From NCBI GenBank assembly GCA_011959405.1, contig BLLX01000002.1, positions 1 to 64,000 of the forward strand: DNA of 64,000 nt, read 5' to 3'. The number at the start of each line of letters is the position of its first letter. The first letter of the stretch is position 1. The notes under the pieces are model-generated. The model was not told the DNA's origin and made no database searches. It saw only the letters and a list, made by a program, of their open reading frames with translations. The DNA comes from Muribaculaceae bacterium (lineage in GTDB: Bacteria; Bacteroidota; Bacteroidia; Bacteroidales; Muribaculaceae). Shown in pieces: positions 19,129-27,985 of the stretch. The translations under genes were made by a program, and so were the position numbers.

Positions 19129-19914
19129 TCAGTTATTATAAGAGCGCAGACGCATTATCATTTCATCAAAATCCACCAGATGGGCGTCAAATTCAGGCCC
19201 GTCGACACACACAAAACGTGTTTTACCGCCAACCGTCACCCGGCAGGCTCCACACATTCCCGTGCCGTCGACCATGATAGTATTGAGAGAAGCAACAGTC
19301 GGCACGTCGTATTTTTTTGTCAGAAGCGACACATATTTCATCATCACGGCCGGACCGATAGTGACTACCTCATCGACATGTTCGCGCACAAGCACTTTCT
19401 CCACGCCATCCGTAACCAGGCCTTGATCGCCATAAGAACCGTCGTCGGTCATTATGATCACTTCATCCGAATGTTCCCTCACCTGTTTTTCAAGGATTAT
19501 CAGATCTTTGGTCCGTGCAGCCAAAACTGATATTACTTTATTGCCGGTCGATTTCATAGCCTTGATTATCGGCAGCAATGGCGCTACTCCCACTCCACCT
19601 CCACAGCACACCACAGTGCCGCCGCGACGTATGTCGGTGGCCCGGCCAAGCGGTCCGACCACATCGGCAAACGCATCTCCGGGCTCCATTGCACAAATAG
19701 CGCGAGTGGAATCTCCGATAGCCTGCACCACAAGAGTAATGGTCCCCGACTCTACGTCGGCATCCGCAATAGTCAGAGGGATACGCTCACCCCTTTCCTG
19801 GTTAATCACAATAACAAAATGGCCTGGTCTGCGTGACCTTGCTATCATCGGAGCTTCCACTACGAATTTGGCTACTCCGGATGAAAAATACTCTTTTGAA
19901 ACGATCTTAAACAT
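19129..19914 (-). CDS. nfnA: NfnA-type ferredoxin:NADP reductase subunit (sulfide dehydrogenase beta-like)
   Basis: A 261-residue protein of the ferredoxin-NADP reductase superfamily. The FAD-binding barrel is at 1-95 (ARSRRPGHFVIV, then IPLTIADAD), the NAD-binding domain begins at CCGGGVGVAPLLPIIKAM (about 103), and the C-terminal [2Fe-2S] motif is GTGMCGACRVTVGG plus FVCVDGPEF (about 217-240). This is the small Nfn subunit; it should form a heterodimer with the downstream NfnB-like protein. Its ATG shares a base with the capA stop (TGATG). Confidence 0.86.
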   Translation of the reverse strand: MFKIVSKEYFSSGVAKFVVEAPMIARSRRPGHFVIVINQERGERIPLTIADADVESGTITLVVQAIGDSTRAICAMEPGDAFADVVGPLGRATDIRRGGTVVCCGGGVGVAPLLPIIKAMKSTGNKVISVLAARTKDLIILEKQVREHSDEVIIMTDDGSYGDQGLVTDGVEKVLVREHVDEVVTIGPAVMMKYVSLLTKKYDVPTVASLNTIMVDGTGMCGACRVTVGGKTRFVCVDGPEFDAHLVDFDEMIMRLRSYNN

Positions 19915-21002
19915 CAGTTTGGTATAGATGGATATGATGATGAATATATTGTGTCGCGGGCGACATTTATATTATATTTTTTTAAAAGATCCTCAGCACG
20001 ACGCATAAAAACGGCGGCTCTTGGATCTGAAGATTCCGGAGCATAGCAGATCCTGAAATTTCGTCTGTCGCCAGAGGGCGGTTCGGTGAATACCGGAAGA
20101 TATGATGCCCCTGACACTTCGGCCCTTCCGGTCTCATCACGGCTCAGCGTCACCCTTACCATCACACCGCCGCGAGTATCGGCAGTTTTCATATTGGAGA
20201 TAAAATTCCCCAGAGAATACACTACCAGGACGGGCTTTCCATCCGGCCCGGAACGCATTTCCATCGGCTGGACCACATGTGGATGACCTCCGATGATCAT
20301 ATCAACGCCAAGCGATACAAGATAATCTGCCAACGATTTCTGCGAAGGCGACGGCAACAGCTTATACTCATCTCCCCAATGCACACAGGCCGCCACAATA
20401 TCCGCACCCTTTTGGCGCGCACAGGCCACATCCTCGGCCATAAGCCTGCGGTCAATGTAATCCACTATTCCAGTTCCGGACAAAGTAATGCCATTTGTTC
20501 CGTATGTATAGTTAAGCAACGCGACTTTGAACCCGCCGACATCAACAATGGCAGGGACCAAGGTATCTCTGGCGACAGAATCATGATAAACACCGGCATA
20601 CGGCATCCCAATACTGTCAAGCATGTTGACCGTGCGGTGCATGCCACGGTCCCGCCTGTCAAGAATATGATTGTTGGCCAACAGAAAAAAATCAAAACCG
20701 GCATCCGCAAGCGCCACAGAATATTCATCGGGAGCACTGAAACACGGATAACCGGAATATGGCTTTCCTCCAAGAGACGCTTCAAAATTGACCACGGCAT
20801 AATCGGCAGACTCTATATATGGCCTGACCGCATCAAAACATCCGGTATAATCATACGAACCGTCAGCCCGCCTTGCCGCATCTATCTGTGCCTTATGCTG
20901 CATGGCATCACCGGCAAACACTATAGTAGCCTGCTCTCCTGTGGCAAACAATGAGAGCAGTGTATGAAAAAACGGCAATATATGGGCCGCCAGTCCTGTC
21001 AT
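19914..21002 (-). CDS. CapA-family metallophosphatase-like protein
   Basis: A 362-residue protein of the PGA_cap/CapA family. After a hydrophobic N-terminal segment (about 1-22, signal or anchor) come the metallophosphatase-like motifs TIVFAGDAMQH (about 28), VVNFEASLGGKPYSG (about 70), FFLLANNHILDR (about 102), ACVHWGDEY (about 200) and IIGGHPHVVQPME (about 230). Founding members take part in poly-gamma-glutamate capsule export, but many homologues have unknown roles and no other pgs/cap gene is present. The start at 21002 gives the hydrophobic N terminus; upstream codons overlap folD. It is coupled to nfnA. Confidence 0.86.
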   Translation of the reverse strand: MTGLAAHILPFFHTLLSLFATGEQATIVFAGDAMQHKAQIDAARRADGSYDYTGCFDAVRPYIESADYAVVNFEASLGGKPYSGYPCFSAPDEYSVALADAGFDFFLLANNHILDRRDRGMHRTVNMLDSIGMPYAGVYHDSVARDTLVPAIVDVGGFKVALLNYTYGTNGITLSGTGIVDYIDRRLMAEDVACARQKGADIVAACVHWGDEYKLLPSPSQKSLADYLVSLGVDMIIGGHPHVVQPMEMRSGPDGKPVLVVYSLGNFISNMKTADTRGGVMVRVTLSRDETGRAEVSGASYLPVFTEPPSGDRRNFRICYAPESSDPRAAVFMRRAEDLLKKYNINVARDTIYSSSYPSIPN

Positions 21003-21022
21003 GATCGGGGGCGCCGAAATTA

Positions 21023-21901
21023 TCAGTATACCCTGCCGGAAGCGGCAAGAAGAGTGTTGCGCATAAGCGAGCAGATAGTCATCGGGCCGACACCTCCAGG
21101 CACCGGAGTGATGTAAGAACACAGCGGAGCCACATTATCAAAATCGACATCGCCGCTCAGACGGAAGCCGCTCTTCTTCGATGAATCTGCAACGCGTGTA
21201 GTGCCCACGTCTATAATCACAGCTCCGGGTTTCACCATGTCAGCCGTGACAAATCCTGGCTGGCCAAGTGCGGCAATAATAATGTCGGCACGGCGGCAAT
21301 GTTCCTTAAGATCAGGCGTTGCCGAATGACACACCGTAACAGTGGCATTGCCAGGAACGGCTTTCTGCATCATCAGCGACGCGACAGGCTTGCCAACGAT
21401 ATTGCTTCGGCCGAGCACCACGCAATGTTTTCCGCGAGTATCCACACCGTAGCGCTTCAGCAACTCCATTATGCCGGCAGGAGTAGCCGACACGAAGCAT
21501 GGCAGCCCAATGGACATACGGCCGACATTGACCGGATGAAACCCGTCAACATCTTTCTTCGGATCAATCGCTTCAATGATACGCTGCTCATCAATATGCT
21601 TTGGAAGCGGCAGCTGCACAATATAGCCGTCGACCGACGGATCCTCATTTAGCCGAGCCACTATATCAAGCAGTTCCTCCTCCGTCACATCGTCTTCACG
21701 ACGGATCAGAGTTGACTCAAATCCACACTGTCCGCAGGCCTTGACCTTATGAGCCACATAGGTTTCAGAACCACCGTCATGGCCAACAAGCACAGCGGCC
21801 AGATGCGGGCGACGCTCGCCACGGGCAACACGTTCGGCCACTTCAGCGGCAATCTCGGCCTTTATCTCATCGGCCACTTTCTTTCCGTCGATCAGCTGCA
21901 T
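21023..21901 (-). CDS. folD: Bifunctional methylenetetrahydrofolate dehydrogenase/cyclohydrolase
   Basis: A 292-residue one-carbon enzyme interconverting 5,10-methylene-, methenyl- and 10-formyl-tetrahydrofolate. Motifs: [16 protein letters not shown] with the catalytic Lys at about 55, [14 protein letters not shown] (about 97), [14 protein letters not shown] for NADP (about 168), and [25 protein letters not shown] at the C-terminal end. It lies 47 bases downstream of ffh on the same strand. Confidence 0.97.
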   Translation of the reverse strand: MQLIDGKKVADEIKAEIAAEVAERVARGERRPHLAAVLVGHDGGSETYVAHKVKACGQCGFESTLIRREDDVTEEELLDIVARLNEDPSVDGYIVQLPLPKHIDEQRIIEAIDPKKDVDGFHPVNVGRMSIGLPCFVSATPAGIMELLKRYGVDTRGKHCVVLGRSNIVGKPVASLMMQKAVPGNATVTVCHSATPDLKEHCRRADIIIAALGQPGFVTADMVKPGAVIIDVGTTRVADSSKKSGFRLSGDVDFDNVAPLCSYITPVPGGVGPMTICSLMRNTLLAASGRVY

Positions 21902-21948
21902 ATCTTATATGTTTTTATTGTCTGACTTTTTACAATGTTTTTAAGGTT

Positions 21949-23307
21949 TTAGCGCCTGCGCATCTGCTGTTGAGCGGCCCGAGCGGCTTTGGCGGCCTTC
22001 ATCATCTGCATGGGATTTTTCATGGAAGTCGCAGCCTTCATCATCCTGCGTGTCTCCTCAAACTGCTTGAGAATACGATTCACCTCCTGAAGCTCTGTCC
22101 CTGAACCGCGTGCTATACGCTGACGCCGAGACCCTTTTATAATATCCGGATTGGCCCTTTCTTCCGGAGTCATTGATCCGATAATAGCCTTTATGCTTTT
22201 AAAAGCGTCTTCCTTTATCTCCACGTCCTTCAGCGCCTTACCCATACCGGGAATCATAGAAGCAAGATCTTTCAGAGATCCCATCTTCTCGATTCTCTTG
22301 ATCTGATCAAGGAAATCGTTGAAATTAAACTGATTTTTTGCGATCTTACGTTCGAGTTCACGAGCCTGCTTTTCATCAAATTCCTGCTGAGCTTTCTCCA
22401 CAAGGCTCACAATGTCACCCATGCCGAGAATACGATCGGCCATACGTGAGGGATGGAACACATCTATAGCGTCCATTTTTTCTCCTCGGCCAACAAACTT
22501 AATAGGCTTGTTGACCACAGTACGAATCGACAGCGCCGCGCCACCACGTGTATCACCGTCAAGTTTCGTAAGCACAACACCGTCAAAATCCAGGCGGTCA
22601 TTAAACTCTTTCGCCGTATTGACAGCATCCTGACCTGTCATGGAGTCAACCACAAACAATGTTTCTTTCGGATTGATCGCCTTCTTGATCGCCTCGATCT
22701 CATCCATCATCTGCTCGTCTACCGCCAGACGTCCGGCAGTATCGACGATAACAAGATCATAATGGTTTGCCTTGGCATGCGCAATACCGTTCAGTGCGAT
22801 CTGAACAGGATTTTTACTGTCGAGTTCCGAATACACAGGCACTTCAATCTGCTCACCGAGCACTCTCAGCTGCTCGATGGCAGCAGGGCGATAGACGTCA
22901 CACGCCACCAACAACGGACGCTTGCCCTGTTCGCTTTTATATTTACGGGCCAGCTTACCGGAAAATGTAGTTTTACCCGAACCTTGCAGACCGCTCATAA
23001 GCACCACCGCAGGATTACCGCTCACATCAAACTTAGCGGCGTCACCACCCATAAGCGAAGCCAGCTCATCGTGAACAATTTTCACCATCTGCTCCTTTGG
23101 TTTCACCGAAGTAAGCACATTCTGGCCTATCGCTTTAGTCTTGACAGTATCGGTAAACTGCTTGGCTACTTTAAAATTGACGTCGGCGTCAAGCAATGCG
23201 CGACGCACGTCACGCATAGTTTCCGCGACGTTAATCTCGGTGATCTTGCCTTCACCTTTAAGTATCTTGAAACTGCGTTCCAGTCTTTCGCTAAGATTCT
23301 CAAACAT
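21949..23307 (-). CDS. ffh: Signal recognition particle protein Ffh
   Basis: The 452-residue GTPase subunit of SRP, which delivers nascent membrane and secreted proteins to the translocon. The N domain is helical. The G domain has GLQGSGKTTFSGKLA (about 109), DTAGRLAVDEQ (about 193) and TKLDGDTRGGAAL (about 253). The Met-rich M domain (about 300-452) contains GSRRQRIARGSG for SRP RNA binding. A -7 box lies about 23 bases upstream. SRP RNA itself is not visible in the window. It heads the run with folD, capA and nfnAB. Confidence 0.98.
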   Translation of the reverse strand: MFENLSERLERSFKILKGEGKITEINVAETMRDVRRALLDADVNFKVAKQFTDTVKTKAIGQNVLTSVKPKEQMVKIVHDELASLMGGDAAKFDVSGNPAVVLMSGLQGSGKTTFSGKLARKYKSEQGKRPLLVACDVYRPAAIEQLRVLGEQIEVPVYSELDSKNPVQIALNGIAHAKANHYDLVIVDTAGRLAVDEQMMDEIEAIKKAINPKETLFVVDSMTGQDAVNTAKEFNDRLDFDGVVLTKLDGDTRGGAALSIRTVVNKPIKFVGRGEKMDAIDVFHPSRMADRILGMGDIVSLVEKAQQEFDEKQARELERKIAKNQFNFNDFLDQIKRIEKMGSLKDLASMIPGMGKALKDVEIKEDAFKSIKAIIGSMTPEERANPDIIKGSRRQRIARGSGTELQEVNRILKQFEETRRMMKAATSMKNPMQMMKAAKAARAAQQQMRRR

Positions 23308-23330
23308 AATGCTAATGATTTTTTATGTTG

Positions 23331-23338
23331 CAAATTTA
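23331..23338 (-). promoter_or_regulatory. -7 box of ffh
   Basis: TAAATTTG on the minus strand, 23 bases before the start codon, with an upstream T-tract. No good -33 match. Confidence 0.55.
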
Positions 23339-23424
23339 CAAAAAATCCACTAAACACACGAATAAACGGAGCAAAACAGCACATACCTATAAATTCCGTC
23401 AATATGATCATATACAACAAAAAT

Positions 23425-23451
23425 CCGGTTCAGACAGAAAGTCTAAACCGG
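23425..23451 (-). terminator. Terminator of the tRNA-Ala transcript
   Basis: On the minus strand CCGGTT and AACCGG flank an inner AGAC/GTCT stem, followed by ATTTTTG. It lies 31 bases past the tRNA 3' end and before the ffh promoter. Confidence 0.65.
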
Positions 23452-23482
23452 AAGCTATCTCTTAAGGCATCATAACCTTTAG

Positions 23483-23556
23483 TGGAGTATAGCGGACTCG
23501 AACCGCTCACCTCGACACTGCCAGTGTCGCGCTCTAGCCAGATGAGCTAATACCCC
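23483..23556 (-). tRNA. tRNA-Ala(GGC)
   Basis: A 74-base cloverleaf folds fully by eye. Acceptor stem is GGGGTAT with ATACTCC, D stem GCTC/GAGC, anticodon stem CGACA/TGTCG with loop CTGGCAG, so the anticodon is GGC (reads GCC/GCU). T arm is AGCGG-TTCGAGT-CCGCT, discriminator A. The third acceptor pair is G:U, the classic alanine identity element. CCA is not encoded: the genome has ACT at the end. Confidence 0.97.
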
Positions 23557-23573
23557 ATTGCTGTTTTGCGATG

Positions 23574-23605
23574 CAAAGATATGGCTATTTTTCGACACCA
23601 CCAAA
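23574..23605 (-). promoter_or_regulatory. Promoter of tRNA-Ala
   Basis: Minus-strand TTTG (23602-23605), a 20-base spacer, then TATCTTTG (23574-23581), ending 17 bases before the tRNA 5' end. A textbook Bacteroidetes promoter. Confidence 0.8.
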
Positions 23606-23639
23606 TTTTTAAGCATAAATTTGACAAATCCACAAAAAA

Positions 23640-23668
23640 GGCCGTCCGGATGGTGAAAAAGGACGGCC
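23640..23668 (-). terminator. Terminator of the porin gene
   Basis: GGCCGTCC (23640-23647) and GGACGGCC (23661-23668) form an eight-base perfect stem. On the minus strand it is followed by TTTTTTG. Confidence 0.8.
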
Positions 23669-23732
23669 ATATACTTGAATTTCGGTATGTTGATTTTCTA
23701 TGTTTATAGAACGCCATATCCTTGCGGATTGT

Positions 23733-24731
23733 TCAGAACCGTATCACAAGTTCCGCCACAAGCCGGTCAGTATCGCCAACAGAGGGTCTGTAACCGTTAT
23801 GATAAAAATACTTTTCATAGTTAAGCCGCACATCGGCATGAACAATTTTATAAGAGTATGTCAGCGTCGAACCTATAGTGATCCGCTCGCGCGCCGGCTC
23901 AATCTTCAAACCATCCATTGTAAGATGATCCGTCATGCCGTCGCCGCGTGCCTGCACAGACCATCTGTTGAATATACCTGCTTTCACAGGCATATGCCAG
24001 TCCACAAATCCGACCCACGAATGCACATCCGCCGCACTGTCATCCACATAATGTTTAAACATATATTCGCCGCCAACCAGCCAGTGCCTGCCGTCATCCC
24101 ACACTACCGCTCCATCAAGAAGATTAGCCCGGACATCAAACGGTTTGATCGATGCATAGCCAGCTGAAAACGCTACGTCTCCAACTTTATAAGACGCCTT
24201 TGCCGAATACGCTACTGTTCGGTTCCATGGCGTATGATTGCCAATTGATTTGGGATTAAAAGCGCCAAATTCCAAGGTGAACGGAACTTTAGGCAAAGTA
24301 TAAGCCACCTTGGCACCTACAGCCCTGTAGTTCATGATCTGCTTGCCCATGAAAGAACGGTTAGCAAAAATATAATTCTGAGGGCCACGAAACGTTTCCA
24401 CGCCAAACGGCATGCGAAACTGACCGGTCTGGACCGTCATGCCATCCACAACCTTAAACCGTCCATAAGCGTCAAGAATTTTTATCACTCCGGCATCGCA
24501 GAAATCAGTCTGAATAAAATATTCTATCCATGGGGCAATCTTGCCATCCAATGAAACGCGGGCATTGCGCACCTGAAAACGATTATCGCCGTGTTCAGTA
24601 TCCAATTCCCACCGAGCGCGCATGACTCCATGTATATTGGGCACATAACTGATCTGTTCAGCTGTCTCTGCACCTATCGATTCCATTCCAAGAGCAAAGA
24701 CCGACATCATAAGTAGTATTTTTTTCAACAT
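23733..24731 (-). CDS. OprO/OprP-like outer-membrane porin
   Basis: A 332-residue outer-membrane beta barrel. The start at 24731 gives a clean signal peptide (MLKKILLMMSVFALGMESIGA); an upstream in-frame extension of 19 residues would spoil it. The mature protein resembles phosphate-selective porin O/P: FQVRNARVSLDGKIAPWIEY (about 52-71), a QTGQFRMPFGVE loop (about 100) and alternating aromatic strands ending in AELVIRF, the C-terminal Phe of outer-membrane proteins. Substrate specificity cannot be read. It has its own -7 box and a strong terminator. Confidence 0.82.
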   Translation of the reverse strand: MLKKILLMMSVFALGMESIGAETAEQISYVPNIHGVMRARWELDTEHGDNRFQVRNARVSLDGKIAPWIEYFIQTDFCDAGVIKILDAYGRFKVVDGMTVQTGQFRMPFGVETFRGPQNYIFANRSFMGKQIMNYRAVGAKVAYTLPKVPFTLEFGAFNPKSIGNHTPWNRTVAYSAKASYKVGDVAFSAGYASIKPFDVRANLLDGAVVWDDGRHWLVGGEYMFKHYVDDSAADVHSWVGFVDWHMPVKAGIFNRWSVQARGDGMTDHLTMDGLKIEPARERITIGSTLTYSYKIVHADVRLNYEKYFYHNGYRPSVGDTDRLVAELVIRF

Positions 24732-24828
24732 AACACCATTTCCTCTACTGCCGCCATGAACATGCCAACAATAAGAGAAGCGTGCCATCTGCGCCAGATA
24801 TTTTACAATAACTGTGATTTTGCGGGCG

Positions 24829-24836
24829 CAAAGATA
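24829..24836 (-). promoter_or_regulatory. -7 box of the OprO/P-like porin gene
   Basis: TATCTTTG on the minus strand, giving a leader of about 95 bases. No -33 TTTG. Confidence 0.5.
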
Positions 24837-24885
24837 GCGACTTTCGGCGTAATATCCATAATGTTATCAACGTCCATAATAAAAA

Positions 24886-24913
24886 GGTCTCACCGAAACC
24901 TCTCGGAGAGACC
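24886..24913 (-). terminator. Terminator of the DcaP-like porin gene
   Basis: GGTCTC and GAGACC enclose an inner CCGA/TCGG pair. On the minus strand the stem is followed by five T. It lies 18 bases past the stop at 24932. Confidence 0.8.
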
Positions 24914-24931
24914 ATTCAATACACCCTGACA

Positions 24932-26242
24932 TCAGAATGAAAACGAGGCCACGGCACACAGGCGGCGCCCCCATCTTGACGTATGGTCCACATTCACACG
25001 CTTGCCGATATTGAATCCAAGACCGAACTGAATACGGGGCGTGAGATTGTAGAACACATTGGCGGCACCATAAAGACCATAGCGATAGTCAGACCCCGGC
25101 GTCCCGTCTTTCTGGAAATAATGCGCCTGACCCCACGTCAGCGAAGCAAACAGATTATGGCGGAAATGATACTGCACCGACGCCATGAATCCGAACACTT
25201 CCGGCGCATAAAGCGTGCCCGGTTTTTCAGGATCACGGACCAGATCGAAATTATTCATAATCCAGTCTCCGCCCAGTCCGGCCATGCCACGGCCGCCGTT
25301 CACGGTCGCATACAGGGTAAGCGGCTTGCATATATTGGCTACTGCGCTCAATTGCAACCCCCACCCTACAAAATGGTGATTGGTGGAGGTCAGCAGATTG
25401 CGATACGTCAGCTGACGTGTCACGGCACTGAACCTTATATGCTGCATGCTGTTGTTGCCCCACTGATATTGCAGGAAAAATCCCAGATCCGGCAACCACG
25501 TGGTAGTGCTCACGGCATCTTCCGCATCTATGGCGGTCTGCTTCACCGGATTTTCCACCGATGCAGCGAGGACAATACCAGGTTTGAACGTGTGCATGTA
25601 GCGCACCAACACTGCCGTTGCATCCATTTTATTATTAGGCCCCTGAGCATCGACTGAGGGAGGGAGGGCCTGCGGATCGCTGAACGTGGTCGAAGCATAC
25701 CCTATAGTCCAGTCATTAAGAGTGGCATAAGCCTTTTTCAGCGAAAAATCCACACCGTTATATCCACTGAACTCAGCTTCAAGATACAACTGATAGTGGC
25801 CTATTTTAGTATGACGGCCTATCATCCTGAAAAATATGTTGGAGCCGGAAGGGTTTGCGTCAAGATCACGTATGGACCGCGGATCCGGATTCATGTTGAT
25901 CAAATAAGGCGAAAAAGCCTGTCCGCTTATGGATCCGCCCCAATCATACCATCCGCGCAACCTCACTGTACCACCCATACCCAACGCCATGTGGGCATCT
26001 TTTGTCATAAACATGAAATAAGGCGCTCCGGGGTTGTCAAACTGGCGGAACTGATCGAGATAAAAATCATTTATGATCGAATGAATCGAGTCCGGAGATG
26101 CCGCATTGGCCCCACCTCCTATATGAACTACACGGTGAGAATTTTTCAACGAATCCACCGACGCTTCTCTTGGAGTTCGGGCAAAAGCTCCGGCCGCGAC
26201 AACACAGACCATAGCTGTGGATATAAGTAGTTTCCTTAACAT
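24932..26242 (-). CDS. DcaP-like outer-membrane porin
   Basis: A 436-residue beta-barrel protein with a signal peptide (about 1-21, ending GAFA). The pattern GMGGTVRLRGWYDWGG (about 88), the plug-side motif TFSDPQALPPSVDAQGPNN (about 188-206) and the C-terminal VASFSF (ending in Phe) match DcaP-type trimeric porins, known in Acinetobacter for dicarboxylic-acid and small-anion uptake. The Bacteroidetes substrate is unknown. It is divergent from the SDR gene and precedes a second porin gene on the same strand, separated from it by a terminator. Confidence 0.78.
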   Translation of the reverse strand: MLRKLLISTAMVCVVAAGAFARTPREASVDSLKNSHRVVHIGGGANAASPDSIHSIINDFYLDQFRQFDNPGAPYFMFMTKDAHMALGMGGTVRLRGWYDWGGSISGQAFSPYLINMNPDPRSIRDLDANPSGSNIFFRMIGRHTKIGHYQLYLEAEFSGYNGVDFSLKKAYATLNDWTIGYASTTFSDPQALPPSVDAQGPNNKMDATAVLVRYMHTFKPGIVLAASVENPVKQTAIDAEDAVSTTTWLPDLGFFLQYQWGNNSMQHIRFSAVTRQLTYRNLLTSTNHHFVGWGLQLSAVANICKPLTLYATVNGGRGMAGLGGDWIMNNFDLVRDPEKPGTLYAPEVFGFMASVQYHFRHNLFASLTWGQAHYFQKDGTPGSDYRYGLYGAANVFYNLTPRIQFGLGFNIGKRVNVDHTSRWGRRLCAVASFSF

Positions 26243-26323
26243 TTAGTTGCTTCGCTAAAATAGCATTAACAGAATTTAAACCACAGCAGACACCAAAATG
26301 TTCTGGAAAACGTAAATATTGCC

Positions 26324-26331
26324 TAAATTTG
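26324..26331 (+). promoter_or_regulatory. -7 box of the SDR gene
   Basis: TAAATTTG, 18 bases before the ATG at 26350. Only a weak T-rich element is seen at -33. Confidence 0.5.
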
Positions 26332-26349
26332 TAAAAAAAATACACATTT

Positions 26350-27204
26350 ATGGCCGACGACTATTTAGGAAAGAAAATGGAGGATTACCTCAAAGGCAAC
26401 ATCAAGCGAACGGGAACCAGACGCCTTACTCCTGCCGGGAACAAACCGGGCACTCTGTCTGTCAAATTCCCGCCGCGCAGAGTCTTTGTGACGGGAGGAG
26501 CGTCAGGAATAGGGCGAGCCATAGTCAAAGCCTTGACCGATGCAGGATGCCGGGTTGCTTTTTGTGACAACGATCTGCCGGCCGGACGCGACACATCGCA
26601 GGCCACGGCATCGCAATTTCACCCCGTAGACGTGACCGACGCCGAAGCCCTCGACAATGCGATGCAACGCGTGATCAGCTCATGGGGAGGAATAGATGTG
26701 GTGGTCAACAACGTTGGCATATCCGGATTCAAGCCGATCACAGAGTGCTCCGTTCAAGATTTCGACAGAATAATATCAACCAACCTTCGCCCCGTTTTTA
26801 TCACAGCCAAACGTCTCGCCGCACATCGCTCTTCACTTCAGGAACTAACTGAGACAGCCCGTATCATCAACATATCGTCCACAAGGGCAAGAATGAGCGA
26901 ACCGGAATCCGAAGCCTATGCCGCATCCAAAGGCGGAATCGAAAGCCTGACACACTCACTGATGGCATCACTGGCCCACCTGCGCGTCACAGTCAACTGC
27001 ATAGCACCCGGCTGGATAAACTGCGGCCCGGAAGACGAAATACGGCCAACAGACCGTACATTCCATCCTTCGGGCCGTGTGGGAGTCCCGGCCGACATTG
27101 CGGCGGCAGTGCTGTTTCTATGTTCCCCTGAAGCTGATTTCATCAACGGGCAGACCATCACCATAGACGGAGGTGTGACACACAAAATGATCTATCCGGA
27201 ATAG
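26350..27204 (+). CDS. Short-chain dehydrogenase/reductase
   Basis: A 284-residue NAD(P)-dependent SDR. The Rossmann motif TGGASGIG lies at 48-55, NNVGISG at 120-126, and the catalytic Ser (176/177), Y190 and K194 in YAASK. The C-terminal VLFLCSPEADFINGQTITIDGG is typical of the classical family. An unusual 40-residue basic N-terminal extension precedes the fold (DYLGKKMEDYLKG, then Arg/Lys-rich). It has a -7 box 18 bases upstream and converges with the sigma gene ten bases away. Substrate unknown. Confidence 0.9.
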   Translation: MADDYLGKKMEDYLKGNIKRTGTRRLTPAGNKPGTLSVKFPPRRVFVTGGASGIGRAIVKALTDAGCRVAFCDNDLPAGRDTSQATASQFHPVDVTDAEALDNAMQRVISSWGGIDVVVNNVGISGFKPITECSVQDFDRIISTNLRPVFITAKRLAAHRSSLQELTETARIINISSTRARMSEPESEAYAASKGGIESLTHSLMASLAHLRVTVNCIAPGWINCGPEDEIRPTDRTFHPSGRVGVPADIAAAVLFLCSPEADFINGQTITIDGGVTHKMIYPE

Positions 27205-27214
27205 TTTATGCCGT

Positions 27215-27805
27215 TCAGGCAGGAGTAAGGAGCTGCTTGTCCAATGCCAACTTACGCATGTTAAGCAATGCATAGCGCATGCGCCCCAGAGCAGTGTTTA
27301 TGCTGACGCCTGTCTTTTCCGCTATTTCCTTAAACGACATATCGCGGTAAAAACGCATCATCAGCACTTGGCGCTGTGCGTCAGGCAACACATGGATCAT
27401 CTTGTGCAGATCCTTGACCAACTGTTTCTGCACCATCTCATCCTCTATATTTCCTTCACAAAGTTCCTTGTTATTCAGCAGATCATGCTCAGTCTCGTCA
27501 TTGCTCACCGTATTCTCACCTTTCTGCCGGCGAAAATGGTCTATAACCAGATTATGAGCCACACGATTCAGCCACGCTGAGAATTTTCCGCTATCCTCAT
27601 AGCGTCCCTGACGTATAGTCGTAATGACCTTCACAAACGTTTCCTGAAATATATCGTTTGCGAGCTCATTGTCCTTGACAATATGTAATATATATGAAAA
27701 CACCGACTTTTGATATCTGCCGAGCAAAATGTCAAAAGCTGCGTTATCACCATTGGCATAAGCGGTCACCAACTCACGGTCGGTGAACTTAGTCATTGTC
27801 TGCAT
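27215..27805 (-). CDS. ECF-type RNA polymerase sigma factor
   Basis: A 196-residue sigma-70-family factor. Region 2 (about 10-85) has DNELANDIFQETFVKV and WLNRVAHNLVIDHFRRQK. A variable linker with a run of Asp/Glu follows. Region 4 (about 130-185) has LPDAQRQVLMMRFYRDMSFKEIA and TGVSINTALGRMRYALLNMR, a helix-turn-helix for the -35 element. No anti-sigma gene adjoins it, unlike the SusC/D-linked ECF systems of Bacteroidetes, so it may be a general regulator. The start could be three codons later (27796). A promoter with TTG-N20-TAATTTTG lies upstream. Confidence 0.9.
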   Translation of the reverse strand: MQTMTKFTDRELVTAYANGDNAAFDILLGRYQKSVFSYILHIVKDNELANDIFQETFVKVITTIRQGRYEDSGKFSAWLNRVAHNLVIDHFRRQKGENTVSNDETEHDLLNNKELCEGNIEDEMVQKQLVKDLHKMIHVLPDAQRQVLMMRFYRDMSFKEIAEKTGVSINTALGRMRYALLNMRKLALDKQLLTPA

Positions 27806-27923
27806 TGCTGTCTATGTCTTCTTTATTAAGTTAGAGTAGCAGTTGGCGATAGGCAGTAGTGTTAAATCGGTATAATTATTAAATTTACGAAATACGCAAC
27901 CTCTGTTTTTGAGATGTTGGCTA

Positions 27924-27954
27924 CAAAATTACATTATTTCCACCAATTATGCAA
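27924..27954 (-). promoter_or_regulatory. Promoter of the ECF sigma gene
   Basis: Minus-strand TTG (27952-27954), a 20-base spacer and TAATTTTG (27924-27931). It implies a leader of about 110 bases. Confidence 0.65.
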
Positions 27955-27985
27955 CACCGTTGTAAAATAAATATGATAGCTTGAT

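Noticed and set aside
22453..23475. 340-codon open frame opposite ffh
   Set aside because: A shadow of Ffh codons that also runs over the ffh promoter and the tRNA terminator; no recognisable protein.
23308..23480. SRP RNA near ffh
   Set aside because: The only strong structure is the tRNA terminator; no GGAA-tetraloop SRP hairpin was found.
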